Source: JAJDTT01 sp965116695 (GTDB lineage Bacteria > Acidobacteriota > UBA6911 > RPQK01 > JAJDTT01). Taken from it: 64,000 bases of DNA. The stretch spans positions 1,364,001-1,428,000 of the forward strand of contig OZ220706.1 of NCBI GenBank assembly GCA_965116695.1. The letters run 5' to 3'. The stretch's first letter is position 1. Each line of letters begins with the position of its first letter. The notes beneath the pieces were generated by a model that saw only the letters and a program-made list of their open reading frames with translations, had not been told where the DNA came from and searched no databases. Positions 25,327 to 33,440 of this stretch are shown here, piece after piece. Made by a program: the position numbers and the translations under genes.

Positions 25327-25845
25327 CTACGTCTGTGGAGGCGACGCCCAATACCACGCCGCGAACGCGAGCGTTCGCACTCGTCGAGCAACGCTGCGAA
25401 CAGAGGCGGGGAACCAAGCCAACTCGCGATCAGAAGGGTCCCGGGAATGTGCCGATCGCGCGTGGACGCCGCGTAGACGCGCCGCTTTGACCCGCACTCC
25501 AATGGGCTGACAGCGAGTGTGCGGCACCAGAGTTCCGTCCGCTTCGAACGGATGAGTGCCGGGCAGCCGGAGAGCGCGAACACCAACCTGGGAGTGTGCG
25601 TCACAAACGACCTGCCGGCGCGGCAAGACGCAGCCCAGCAGAATCGGACCCGTATCATCGCGAAGATCTTCCGGTTCATATGGCCACTTGGCGATGAAGG
25701 CCCGAAGATTCAGGCGCGCCGTCATCATGTCTTCGTTCAGATAAAGCACAGGGAAACTGTCCGGTGGGTTCCAGCGTCCACCTCGTTTCCTCGCGAAACT
25801 CGGATCGAGCGGATCGGTCCATGCCGGATCGGCGAGTCGGAGTGG
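25327..25845 (-). pseudogene. RES-domain toxin remnant (5' end missing)
   Basis: On the minus strand the reading frame encodes RLADPAWTDPLDPSFARKRG followed by GRWNPPDSFPVLYLNEDM, then TCQPIG and FAAWYWASP at the end; this follows the pattern of RES-family proteins, which are NAD+ phosphorylase/ADP-ribosyltransferase-like toxins. The C terminus looks complete. The N terminus stops at about 25845, where plus-strand S24-domain sequence begins, and no ATG, GTG or TTG start is close. The open frame continues upstream only as the antisense of the S24 domain. It is most likely inactive. No RES antitoxin was found. Confidence 0.6.
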
Positions 25846-26226
25846 GACTGGGTGGAATACGATACGGCGCGCCCCCTGCGGCGGGGTATGTTCGTCGCGC
25901 GAGTGGTCGGGAAGTCGATGGAGCCCCGAATCGCCGACGGTTCCTACTGCCTCTTCCGGAGTCCCGTCGCCGGGACGCGGCAGGGGCGCACGGTCCTGGT
26001 CCGGCTGCTCGATGCGGTGGATCCCGATACCGGCCACAGGTTCACGGTGAAGCGCTACCGGAGCGAGAAGACGGCCGATGCGGACGGGTGGCGGCACGTC
26101 AAGATCGTGCTCGAACCCGTCAATCCGGAGTTCCAGGATATTGAACTGACAACCGAGGATGAGGAGGCTGTAGCGGTAGTGGCGGAGTTGGTCGAAGTCG
26201 TCGGTTCGGGGCCGCCTGAGTGGTGA
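25846..26226 (+). pseudogene. S24/LexA-type peptidase domain, N-terminally truncated
   Basis: The domain reads WVEYDTARPLRRGMFVARVV then GKSMEPRIADGSYCLFRSPV, followed by RFTVKRYRSEK; the Ser in GKSM and the Lys in VKRY correspond to the Ser-Lys dyad of the LexA/S24 fold. The plus-strand frame is open back to 25519, but that part is antisense to the RES remnant and has no S24 character. An ATG at 25888 would give a product of about 112 residues. This S24 type is known as a stand-alone protein or at the end of large helicases; here the upstream part is gone. Either a degraded gene or a minimal protein is possible. Confidence 0.6.
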
Positions 26227-26362
26227 AAGGAAACCGGAGAAACCCACATCTGAGGTTCTCCAGCACCGACCACGTTTCTCAGCAGTAGATTGAAACCCGC
26301 CGAACGGATATTGTCGTTTTGCCGCTTGTTCGAAGTTGCCTCGTCGAGTCGGAGACGTGTTG

Positions 26363-26593
26363 ATGAACAATATGAAACGGGAGCACGTCGACGGTGAACT
26401 TCTCGCGCGGCTGACGAGTGCTCTGGAGGACGACGAGGAAATCCTGGAAGCCTATCTTTTCGGATCGCATGCCCGCGGTCAGGCGCTGCCGCACAGCGAC
26501 GTCGACGTCTACGTGGACGAGGAACATGTCGCCGGCCGGCGCCGAAGGGAGCCAGGGGTAGTCACCGGGTTCCGGACGGCCCGCGGCCGATAA
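26363..26593 (+). pseudogene. Truncated MNT-type nucleotidyltransferase (MntA-like antitoxin)
   Basis: The product, about 76 residues from the ATG at 26363 (GGAGA at 26351-26355), has the nucleotidyltransferase core AYLFGSHARGQALPHSDVDV with the GS and SDxD metal motif. Family members are about 130-140 residues and continue with a second Asp-containing strand (vDlv). Here the frame turns into an Arg/Gly-rich tail after VDVYVDEE and stops. No HEPN partner gene is adjacent. It looks like a 3'-truncated antitoxin of a HEPN/MNT pair. Confidence 0.6.
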
Positions 26594-26618
26594 CATTTCG
26601 TCCCGAAGGAGGAAGCAA

Positions 26619-27069
26619 ATGAACTGGAAACTGATTCATCATCGGCGGGCTGGCCTTTTGGCTGGTGACGAACATCCTGGGGTTCGGAGTCACGGGTCCC
26701 ATCATCCACGAGGCGATCCTCGACCCGGCGTACATGGCCACCGAGTCGCTGTGGATCGAGCCCTTGCGGCAGGATCCCCCCGACATGGCGGCCGTCATGC
26801 CGCGTTGGATCATCGTGTCGCTGATCAGCAGCTTGGTCGTGGCCGGGCTCTACAGTTGCCTGCGCAAGGCGTTCGAGGGTCCCGGATGGAAATGCGGGAT
26901 GACCTGGGGGCTCTATCTGGCCATCTTCTCTTTCGTAACTCTGTTGGGTTACTCCGGGGTGATCGCCCTGCCCATGACGATCGTGCTCTGGTGGGGCGTC
27001 GATGGGCTGGTTCTTTTCGTCTTGGGAGGAGCCGCCATGGGCTGGGCCGGAGAGAGGTTCGCAAGCTAG
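26619..27069 (+). pseudogene. Small membrane protein with a 1-bp frameshift near its start
   Basis: An ATG at 26619 with an excellent ribosome-binding site (AAGGAGGAAG, 26606-26615) begins MNWKLI, but the frame then leaves the long open frame of a four-helix membrane protein (VTNILGFGVTGPIIHEAI onward, to residue GERFAS). Removing one T at 26635-26636 restores one chain that starts MNWKLIIIGGLAFWLVTNIL. This is either a real frameshift or a sequencing/assembly error. If real, translation could restart only at the GTG at 26665, without the natural first helix. The protein family is unknown. Confidence 0.6.
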
Positions 27070-27444
27070 CCGGCGTTTCAGCGGGCGCGGTGACCCCGCA
27101 GGAACACGCCGAGGGCCTCGTGGAACCCTGAACCAACTGCGCTTCAGGCTCGACGCCCCGGAATATCCCGGCCCACGGGACATGAAGACGGACGCGGGCA
27201 GGACCGGGAGGCCGCGGTTCGCATCAGCCGGCCGGTCCAGAAAGCGCCAATGATGGCATGTTGGCGCGAGAATTCACCAAATGTTCACTATGGCAGCCTT
27301 CATTTACACTCAGAGTTCACTCTCGTGTGATACATATTTGGCGTACTGTACCGGGGGCTTGGACGGTTCCACGATATCTGCGCCGGGGATCGAAACCCCG
27401 TGTGCCTCGTGCCTCGGGGTGGGCCCCCGAATTCAGAGCCTGCG
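27070..27444. other. Intergenic region without a recognised gene
   Basis: Nothing coding was recognised in these 375 bases. The part around 27255-27350 is less GC-rich than the surroundings, so a promoter for the downstream small gene may lie there, but no clear -35/-10 pair was found. Confidence 0.5.
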
Positions 27445-27822
27445 ATGATTGGTTTACAAATCCTTCTCCAAGGCCCAGTTCCGGCCGATCTTGAGACTGT
27501 GCACGCTCTTGGAGCGCCTGTGCTTCTTGCCGGGATAACCGCCGTTCTGCAACCCGACTTCCTCCTTGTCATCGGCTTGATCTTCTTCCTGCTCCTCATC
27601 GTTCTGGTGTTGTGGATCGGGTTTCGGCGTCGACTCGCGGAAATCCAATCGGATCAGGAACAACAACGGGAACAGTTGGACGTCCTGGAGAACAAGATGG
27701 CACGGATCGAAGGCGCTCTGTTCTATGGGCCGTCAGCGACATGGACCCTGGAGCACCGAAAGCGAACTCAGGACCCGGGACCGACCCTTCCGAGCGATCC
27801 GCAGATCAAGAAGGATTTGTAA
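27445..27822 (+). CDS. Small single-span membrane protein with coiled coil
   Basis: A 125-residue product if it starts at the ATG at 27445 (the frame is open to 27400). One strong hydrophobic segment (about residues 40-60, FLLVIGLIFFLLLIVLVLW) is followed by a charged heptad-like stretch (RRRLAEIQSDQEQQREQLDV, then LENKMARIEGAL), typical of a coiled coil, and a disordered tail. No family was recognised. It lies just upstream of tRNA-Ala, on the opposite strand. Confidence 0.5.
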   Translation: MIGLQILLQGPVPADLETVHALGAPVLLAGITAVLQPDFLLVIGLIFFLLLIVLVLWIGFRRRLAEIQSDQEQQREQLDVLENKMARIEGALFYGPSATWTLEHRKRTQDPGPTLPSDPQIKKDL

Positions 27823-27859
27823 CCGATCGGACTTTCCCGGACCTCTCTGGAGAAGGAAG

Positions 27860-27935
27860 TGGTGGAGCTGATGGGATTCGAACCCACGACCCCCTGAATG
27901 CCATTCAGGTACTCTTCCAACTGAGCTACAGCCCC
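27860..27935 (-). tRNA. tRNA-Ala (anticodon GGC)
   Basis: A 76-base cloverleaf is readable on the minus strand. The acceptor stem GGGGCTG pairs with CAGCTCC (one G-U), the anticodon arm is CCTGA-ATGGCAT-TCAGG with GGC as anticodon, the T arm contains GTGGG-TTCGAAT-CCCAT, and CCA is encoded at the 3' end (27860-27862). It is the only tRNA found in the window. Confidence 0.97.
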
Positions 27936-28019
27936 ACGCTGAAGAGAATTTTGAGGGGGAACTTTAGCACGTTTGGCGCTACGACATAAAGCGGCGGCGG
28001 ACCGGCCCCGTCCCGGAAC

Positions 28020-28613
28020 TCAGGGATACAGCCGTTTCACCGTCCAGCCCTGGTCGGTCTTTTCGTAGAGCAACCTGTCGTTGAGACGGAAAGGGCGACC
28101 GGTCCAGAACTCGATCCGGTGAGGGATGACCCGGAAACCGGACCAGTACTCGGGACGCGGAATGTCGGCACCCTGGTATTCGGCTTCGTAAGCGGAGACC
28201 TGGGAGATCAGTCGAGCTCGGCTGGCCAAGGGGCGGGACTGCCTCGAAGCCCACGCTCCCAACTGGCTGATCCGGGAACGGGTCACCCAGTAGAAATCCG
28301 CCTCCACCGGGCTGATTTCCTGCACCGGACCCTCCACCACCGCCTGCTCCCAGTAGGGGTCCCAATAGAAACAGAGGGCCGCCCAGGAATTGGCGGCCAG
28401 TTGCTCTCCTTTGCGGCTCTCCCGGTTCGTGTAGAAGACGAAACCGTCCCGGCCGAAGTCCTTGAGCAGGACGGTCCGGGCCGAAGGCCGTCCCCGAGCA
28501 TCCGCCGTGGCCAGCGTCATGGCCGTGGGTTGGCGAATCAACCCCTCTTCCCGCCCCCGGCCGAGCCTGCGGCCGAACTCCTCCAGCGCTTCCTGGTACA
28601 GATCCTGGTTCAC
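28020..28613 (-). CDS. pdxH: Pyridoxamine/pyridoxine 5'-phosphate oxidase
   Basis: A 197-residue FMN enzyme that oxidises PNP or PMP to PLP. Typical pieces are TAMTLATADARGRPSARTVL, LKDFGRDGFVFYTNRESRKG with the FMN-phosphate-binding region, WDPYWEQAVVEG, and the C-terminal VIPHRIEFWTGRPFRLNDRL with YEKTDQGWTVKRLYP. Length and ends match the family. The window contains several PLP enzymes (lysA, aminotransferase, decarboxylase) that depend on its product. It stands alone on the minus strand. Confidence 0.95.
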   Translation of the reverse strand: MNQDLYQEALEEFGRRLGRGREEGLIRQPTAMTLATADARGRPSARTVLLKDFGRDGFVFYTNRESRKGEQLAANSWAALCFYWDPYWEQAVVEGPVQEISPVEADFYWVTRSRISQLGAWASRQSRPLASRARLISQVSAYEAEYQGADIPRPEYWSGFRVIPHRIEFWTGRPFRLNDRLLYEKTDQGWTVKRLYP

Positions 28614-29052
28614 GTTCCACTCCCTGCGACCTGCACGATATTGCCCGCCATCGGAGGATTCAAGGAACTACGGAGAGGGAGACCGATCAGGATCGAAGCA
28701 GCGGGGAGGTACCGGGGAAAATCCAAGTTACTAGTTGCATCCCAGGCTCAATTCGTAACGGCATCCCCCGGCACGTCCCACTACTTCTTGTTTGGCCTGT
28801 TGTCTAGCAAGTCCCGTGCCGAAGTTCCGACGACACCCCGTAAACCATTTAATTTCAACTATTAAGACAATTATGGAACAGAGCCTCCAGCACCGGCCAC
28901 GTAACGAAAATCCAATATTCTGGTTCGAGGAGTGTCCCCCGTTCTCCTAAACCACTAATAAGAAAGGATTTCCAAGATACAATAATCTGAACCTCAGGGA
29001 GGCGGCCTCATATCGCCGCACGAATCGGCGCACCCTATCCGCAAAGTGTAGG
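28614..29052. other. Less GC-rich intergenic region between pdxH and xylB
   Basis: No gene was recognised in these 439 bases. The region 28720-28990 is clearly less GC-rich than its surroundings, which suits promoters for the divergent pdxH and xylB. A 17-base segment CTCCAGCACCGGCCACG (near 28890) recurs with small changes near 26257, meaning unknown. No convincing operator or riboswitch was found. Confidence 0.5.
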
Positions 29053-30582
29053 ATGATTCACGGCATGTATCTCGGCGTCGACTGCGGCACCCAGAGTCTC
29101 AAGGTCGTTGCCTGGAACCCCGATTCCGAATCGCTGATCGCGAGTTCCCAGAGCTACGGCCTGATTTCCGGACTCCCTCCCGGACACAAGGAGCAGCATC
29201 CACAAACCTGGATCGACGCCCTGGACGCAGGCATGGAGCGGCTCGCCGGCCAGGGCGCCGACCTGTCCCGCGTACGAGCCATCGGCGTCACCGGGCAGCA
29301 ACACGGACTCGTGCTCCTGGACCGGTCGGACCGGGTCCTGAGGCCGGCCAAGCTCTGGAACGACACCAGCACCGGCGCCCAGTGCCAACGGATTCTGGAA
29401 GCGGCCGGCGGGCTGGACGCCTACCGGGAGGAGATCGGCAACAGTCTTCCCCCCGGATTCACCGCCTCGAAGATTTTGTGGGTGAAGGAGCACGAGCCCG
29501 ACAACTACGGCCGGGCCGTCACCATGCTCCTGCCCCACGACTACCTGAACCTTCACCTGACCGGCGAGAAGACTGCCGAGGCCGGCGACGCCTCCGGAAC
29601 AGGGTACTTCCAGGTAGCCCGGAGAGTCTGGTCGGAGCGCGCTCTGAAGTGGCTCGATCCCGCGCGCGACCTGGCGGACTGCCTGCCCCGCCTCATCGGC
29701 GCCCGGGAACCGGCCGGAACACTGCGGCCGAGTCTCGCCCGGAAATGGGGACTCCCGGCCGGCGTCTGGGTCAGCTCGGGTGGCGGCGACAACATGATGG
29801 GCGCCATCGGCTCGGGGAACGTCTCGGGCGGCAAGGTCACCGTCAGCCTGGGAACCTCAGGAACCTTGTACGGCTACAGCTCCACGCCGGTGCTGGATCC
29901 GCAGGGCGAGATCGCGGCCTTCTGCGACAGCACCGGAGGCTGGCTGCCGTTGGCCTGCACCATGAACGTGACGGTGGCCACCGAGATGGTCCGGACCGGG
30001 TTCTCGTCTGCCACGCTGGATGAGTTCAACCGCCGGATCGAGGCGGTCCCTCCAGGCTCCGACGGGTTGATTCTGCTGCCCTACCTGGAGGGGGAGCGAA
30101 TGCCCGACGTTCCGGAGGGGACGGGGGTGCTGCTGGGTCTGCGGCCGCGAACCGCCCTTCCGGGGCATCTGGCCAGGGCCAGCATGGAGGGGGTCACCCT
30201 GGGACTCCGCTACGGGCTGGACCGCCTCCGCCAACTGGGCGCCCGGCCCGGCGAGATCCGGCTCATCGGAGGAGGTTCCAGGAGCCGGGTCTGGCGGCAG
30301 ATTGCGGCCGACGTCTTCGGATGCCCCGTGGTCTCCCTGAGCCAGGAGGAGGGACCCGCCTTCGGAGCCGCTCTGCAGGCCGCCTGGTGCCGCGAAGAGG
30401 AGAGTCTCGAAACCTGGGTGGAAAGATTCGTCCGGCTGGATGAATCCTCCCGCCGGTTGCCGTCCCGATCCGGACAGGCACTCTACGAGCAGGTCTATTC
30501 CGTGTACCGGAAGCTGAGCGGCACGCTCATCGCCAGCCCCGTCTTTGCCGGCCACCGGCAACTGATCAACAGAAAGGACTGA
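29053..30582 (+). CDS. xylB: Xylulokinase
   Basis: A 509-residue FGGY sugar kinase that phosphorylates D-xylulose with ATP. The N-terminal phosphate loop is YLGVDCGTQSLKVV, VRAIGVTGQQHG is the conserved FGGY strand, and WNDTSTGAQ and GGGDNMMGAIGSGN are further family motifs; the C-terminal IRLIGGGSRSRVWRQIAADV signature matches the second ATP-binding segment. The first Met (29053) or the one at 29065 could be the start. xylA begins four bases after the stop, so the two form a xylose operon. Confidence 0.93.
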   Translation: MIHGMYLGVDCGTQSLKVVAWNPDSESLIASSQSYGLISGLPPGHKEQHPQTWIDALDAGMERLAGQGADLSRVRAIGVTGQQHGLVLLDRSDRVLRPAKLWNDTSTGAQCQRILEAAGGLDAYREEIGNSLPPGFTASKILWVKEHEPDNYGRAVTMLLPHDYLNLHLTGEKTAEAGDASGTGYFQVARRVWSERALKWLDPARDLADCLPRLIGAREPAGTLRPSLARKWGLPAGVWVSSGGGDNMMGAIGSGNVSGGKVTVSLGTSGTLYGYSSTPVLDPQGEIAAFCDSTGGWLPLACTMNVTVATEMVRTGFSSATLDEFNRRIEAVPPGSDGLILLPYLEGERMPDVPEGTGVLLGLRPRTALPGHLARASMEGVTLGLRYGLDRLRQLGARPGEIRLIGGGSRSRVWRQIAADVFGCPVVSLSQEEGPAFGAALQAAWCREEESLETWVERFVRLDESSRRLPSRSGQALYEQVYSVYRKLSGTLIASPVFAGHRQLINRKD

Positions 30583-30585
30583 TCC

Positions 30586-31758
30586 ATGAACGGCGACTAT
30601 CGACCGACCCCGGAGGACAAGTTCAGCTTCGGACTCTGGACGGTGGGCAATCCGGGACGCGACCCCTTCGGAGGCCCCACCCGGTCCTCCATCTCCCCGG
30701 CCCGGCTGGTGCAGTTGATCGGAGAAGAGGGGGCATACGGGGTCAACTTCCACGACAACGATCTGATCCCCATCGACGCCACGCCGCGGGAGAGAGCCCG
30801 GATCCTGCGCGATTTCAAGCAGGCCATGGCCGACTACAACGTCTGCGTCCCCATGGCCACCACCAACCTTTTCAGCGAACCCGTCTTCAAGGACGGGGCT
30901 TTCACCTCGCATGACTCCGACGTCCGCGCCTATGCGTTGCAGAAGACCATGCGGGCCATCGACCTGGGGGTGGAGCTGGGGGCCCGGGTCTACGTCTTCT
31001 GGGGAGGCCGCGAGGGGGCCGAAGTGGACGCGGCCAAGGACGCCTCGGAAGCCATCAAGCGTATGCGCGAGTGCATGAACTTCCTCATCGGCTACGTCAA
31101 GGAGAACGGCTACGACCTGAAATTCGCCCTGGAGGCCAAGCCCAACGAGCCGCGGGGCGACATCTACTTCGCCACCACCGGCGCCATGCTGGCTTTCACC
31201 TACACGCTGGACGACCCCGGCATGGTGGGAGTGAATCCCGAGCTGGCCCATGAGCACATGGCCGGATTGAACTTCTACCACGCTGTGGCCCAGGCCTGGG
31301 AGGCCGGAAAGCTGTTCCACGTCGACCTCAACGACCAAAAGCCGAACCGCTTCGACCAGGATCTCCGGTTCGGGTCGGAAGGCTTGAAGGCGGCCTTCTT
31401 CCTGGTCAAGTTCCTGGAGGACGTGGGGTACTCCGGCCCGCGGCACTTCGACGCCCACGCCTACCGGACGGAGGACGAGGAGGGAGTCCGGGATTTCGCC
31501 GCCGGATGCATGCGCACCTACCTGATCCTCAAGGAGAAAGCGCGGCGCTTCGCCGCAGACCCGGAGATCCAGGAGATCCTGGCGGAACTGCGGGAGAGGG
31601 GCTCGCTGATCCCGGCCGCCGAATTCCGGAACTACACGCCGGAGTCTGCCCGGAAGATCCTGGAGGCTCCGCTGGACCGCCACCGCTTGGCGCGGCGTAA
31701 ACTGCGGCACGAACGCCTGGATCAGCTCACGGTGGACCTGCTGCTGGGAGTCCGCTGA
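30586..31758 (+). CDS. xylA: Xylose isomerase
   Basis: A 390-residue class I (short, Actinobacteria-like) xylose isomerase that converts D-xylose to D-xylulose. Catalytic His56 and Asp59 lie in VNFHDNDLIP, matching the conserved FHDxD pattern; metal ligands appear in ALEAKPNEPRGD, VGVNPELAHEH and HVDLNDQKP. FWGGREGAE is the family signature. The gene directly follows xylB on the same strand, so together they feed xylose into the pentose phosphate pathway. The transporter may be the symporter at 37.2 kb; this is inference. Confidence 0.95.
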   Translation: MNGDYRPTPEDKFSFGLWTVGNPGRDPFGGPTRSSISPARLVQLIGEEGAYGVNFHDNDLIPIDATPRERARILRDFKQAMADYNVCVPMATTNLFSEPVFKDGAFTSHDSDVRAYALQKTMRAIDLGVELGARVYVFWGGREGAEVDAAKDASEAIKRMRECMNFLIGYVKENGYDLKFALEAKPNEPRGDIYFATTGAMLAFTYTLDDPGMVGVNPELAHEHMAGLNFYHAVAQAWEAGKLFHVDLNDQKPNRFDQDLRFGSEGLKAAFFLVKFLEDVGYSGPRHFDAHAYRTEDEEGVRDFAAGCMRTYLILKEKARRFAADPEIQEILAELRERGSLIPAAEFRNYTPESARKILEAPLDRHRLARRKLRHERLDQLTVDLLLGVR

Positions 31759-31791
31759 CCGGAACGTAGCAGCTTTGACCTCCCCGCCGGC

Positions 31792-33336
31792 TCACTTGAA
31801 GCGGATGGAGTAGAGGTCCGCGTCCTTCATCACGAAGCGGAGCCGCACCGGGCTTCCGGCGATCCGGCGCAGGGGACGGTCCGACGTGCCCTTGGAGTGG
31901 GTCCGCACCCACCTCACCTTCTCCTCGATCTCGTCGCCCCAGATCAGGGGAGACTCCTCCAGGGCGAAGCCGGCCAACGGATTCCCCGCCAGGTCCTGAA
32001 CCTCCAAGCGGATGCTCCCCGCGGCCGAGGTGGCGTAGTTCAGATAAAGGTTTTCCCCCTTGAAGAGGATGGGCTTCGTCACCAGTTCGCCGCCATCGTA
32101 GCCGGCGTGGACGGAGACGAACCCGTCGGTCCGGAGAACCATCCGTTCCAGATGGCAACTGGGCATGTTGTAGTTGCGGACCACGTAGACGGAAATCTCA
32201 TCGGAAGCCGTCGGATGGATTCCGACCGCCACCAGGTTGTTCCGGTGCGTCCAGTTGCGCGGGTCCCGGCCGGGCCGAACGAAGGCTTCCATGAAGCGCC
32301 GGTCCCAGTGAAGTCCGTCCCGGCTGGTCAGAAAGACAGCTTCGGAGGCGCCGGGAAAGGGGGTCGAGGCAAACCGTTTCCGCCAGGGCTGGAAGCGCTT
32401 GGGGAAAGCCATGTAGATGTGAGGCGCCCGGTAGTAGGGAGTCGTTCCATTGGTGTAGAGGTGTTCGGTGGGGGCCTCTCCGAAATCGACCCACTGGGGC
32501 ATGCTCCAGTTGACGAAGTCGTCCGACGTGGCGAACTTGAAGCTGCGGTTGCCGTAGTTGAACGGCGGCCCCGCCGTGTGGTCGAAGGGGAGCGAGTGGG
32601 GGCTGATCCCCCGGTCCGAATCGCGGAAGACGATGCTGTAGCGTTTCCGGTACGAGTCCCAGAAGGCCACGTTGAGGGCGTCGAAGGCATTCCGGTGAAG
32701 TCCCTTCCGGATCAGGGACTTTTGCCCCTGCATTTCGGTCCATCGGAACCCGTCGGGAGAAACCAGAGCGACCAGGGGATAGCTGCTTCCCCCCAACGCC
32801 TTGTAGCGCTGGGAGTCGGGAGCCGCCGGATTGCCGTCCTTGAAGACATACATGCACTCGGTGACCGACTGGTCCGGATTGTCCATCCAGACGATGGAAT
32901 TGTCCTTGGATCCCTGGAACTCGTACAACCCCAACGAGGGACGCTCCCAGACAATGCCGTCGCGGCTTTCCGCATAGGAGATGGTGAAAGGGTGGTCCTC
33001 GACCTGTTTCTCCCCCGGTTCCAGGAGACCCGTGTCCACGTACTCGGTGTTGTTGCTCCCGCGGAAGTACATGCGCAGCCGGTCGCCATCCTTGAGGATA
33101 TTGGTGTAGAAGCTGGTGTTCCCCTCCCAGGGAGCGTCGTAGGAGAGGACCTTTCCCGCCGAGCGGGGCCGGTGGAGTTTCAGTTCCACTCCCGACATCC
33201 GCTCGATGAGGAAGTCGTCCACGAAGAGCTCGAGCCGCGACCCGATGTCGATGGGCTTCGTTTCCGCTTCGCCGCCCAGGACGAGATTTCCCGACCACAG
33301 ACCTATCCAGACCAGCAAACAGAGCTTCTTGAACAT
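31792..33336 (-). CDS. Secreted beta-propeller hydrolase-like protein
   Basis: A 514-residue exported protein (Sec signal peptide, residues about 1-21). The sequence GSRLELFVDDFLIERMSGV begins a five-bladed-propeller-like domain resembling GH32/GH43-type folds, with blade motifs ISYAESRDGIVWERPSL, KFATSDDFVNWSMP and FLTSRDGLHWDRRFM. The start is the Met at 33336; the frame is open to 33411 but lacks a signal there. A paralogue lies at 60986-62509. No catalytic residue can be fixed by eye, so a hydrolase role is only likely. It converges with xylA. Confidence 0.7.
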   Translation of the reverse strand: MFKKLCLLVWIGLWSGNLVLGGEAETKPIDIGSRLELFVDDFLIERMSGVELKLHRPRSAGKVLSYDAPWEGNTSFYTNILKDGDRLRMYFRGSNNTEYVDTGLLEPGEKQVEDHPFTISYAESRDGIVWERPSLGLYEFQGSKDNSIVWMDNPDQSVTECMYVFKDGNPAAPDSQRYKALGGSSYPLVALVSPDGFRWTEMQGQKSLIRKGLHRNAFDALNVAFWDSYRKRYSIVFRDSDRGISPHSLPFDHTAGPPFNYGNRSFKFATSDDFVNWSMPQWVDFGEAPTEHLYTNGTTPYYRAPHIYMAFPKRFQPWRKRFASTPFPGASEAVFLTSRDGLHWDRRFMEAFVRPGRDPRNWTHRNNLVAVGIHPTASDEISVYVVRNYNMPSCHLERMVLRTDGFVSVHAGYDGGELVTKPILFKGENLYLNYATSAAGSIRLEVQDLAGNPLAGFALEESPLIWGDEIEEKVRWVRTHSKGTSDRPLRRIAGSPVRLRFVMKDADLYSIRFK

Positions 33337-33440
33337 GCTTGAGACTCTACCAGTCCGGCGGATGAGTCGCCATGCGACAGGCGACTTCGAGTTCGTCGGC
33401 GAACCCGGCAACTGGTAGGATGGCCGCCGGGAGGACGACC

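Noticed and set aside
25519..25845. Plus-strand N-terminal part of the S24 frame
   Set aside because: It is antisense to clear RES-domain sequence and shows no DNA-binding or S24 motif.
26256..26276. Possible dispersed repeat shared with about 28890 (CTCCAGCACCG-CCACG)
   Set aside because: Only two short copies with mismatches; could be chance in GC-rich DNA.
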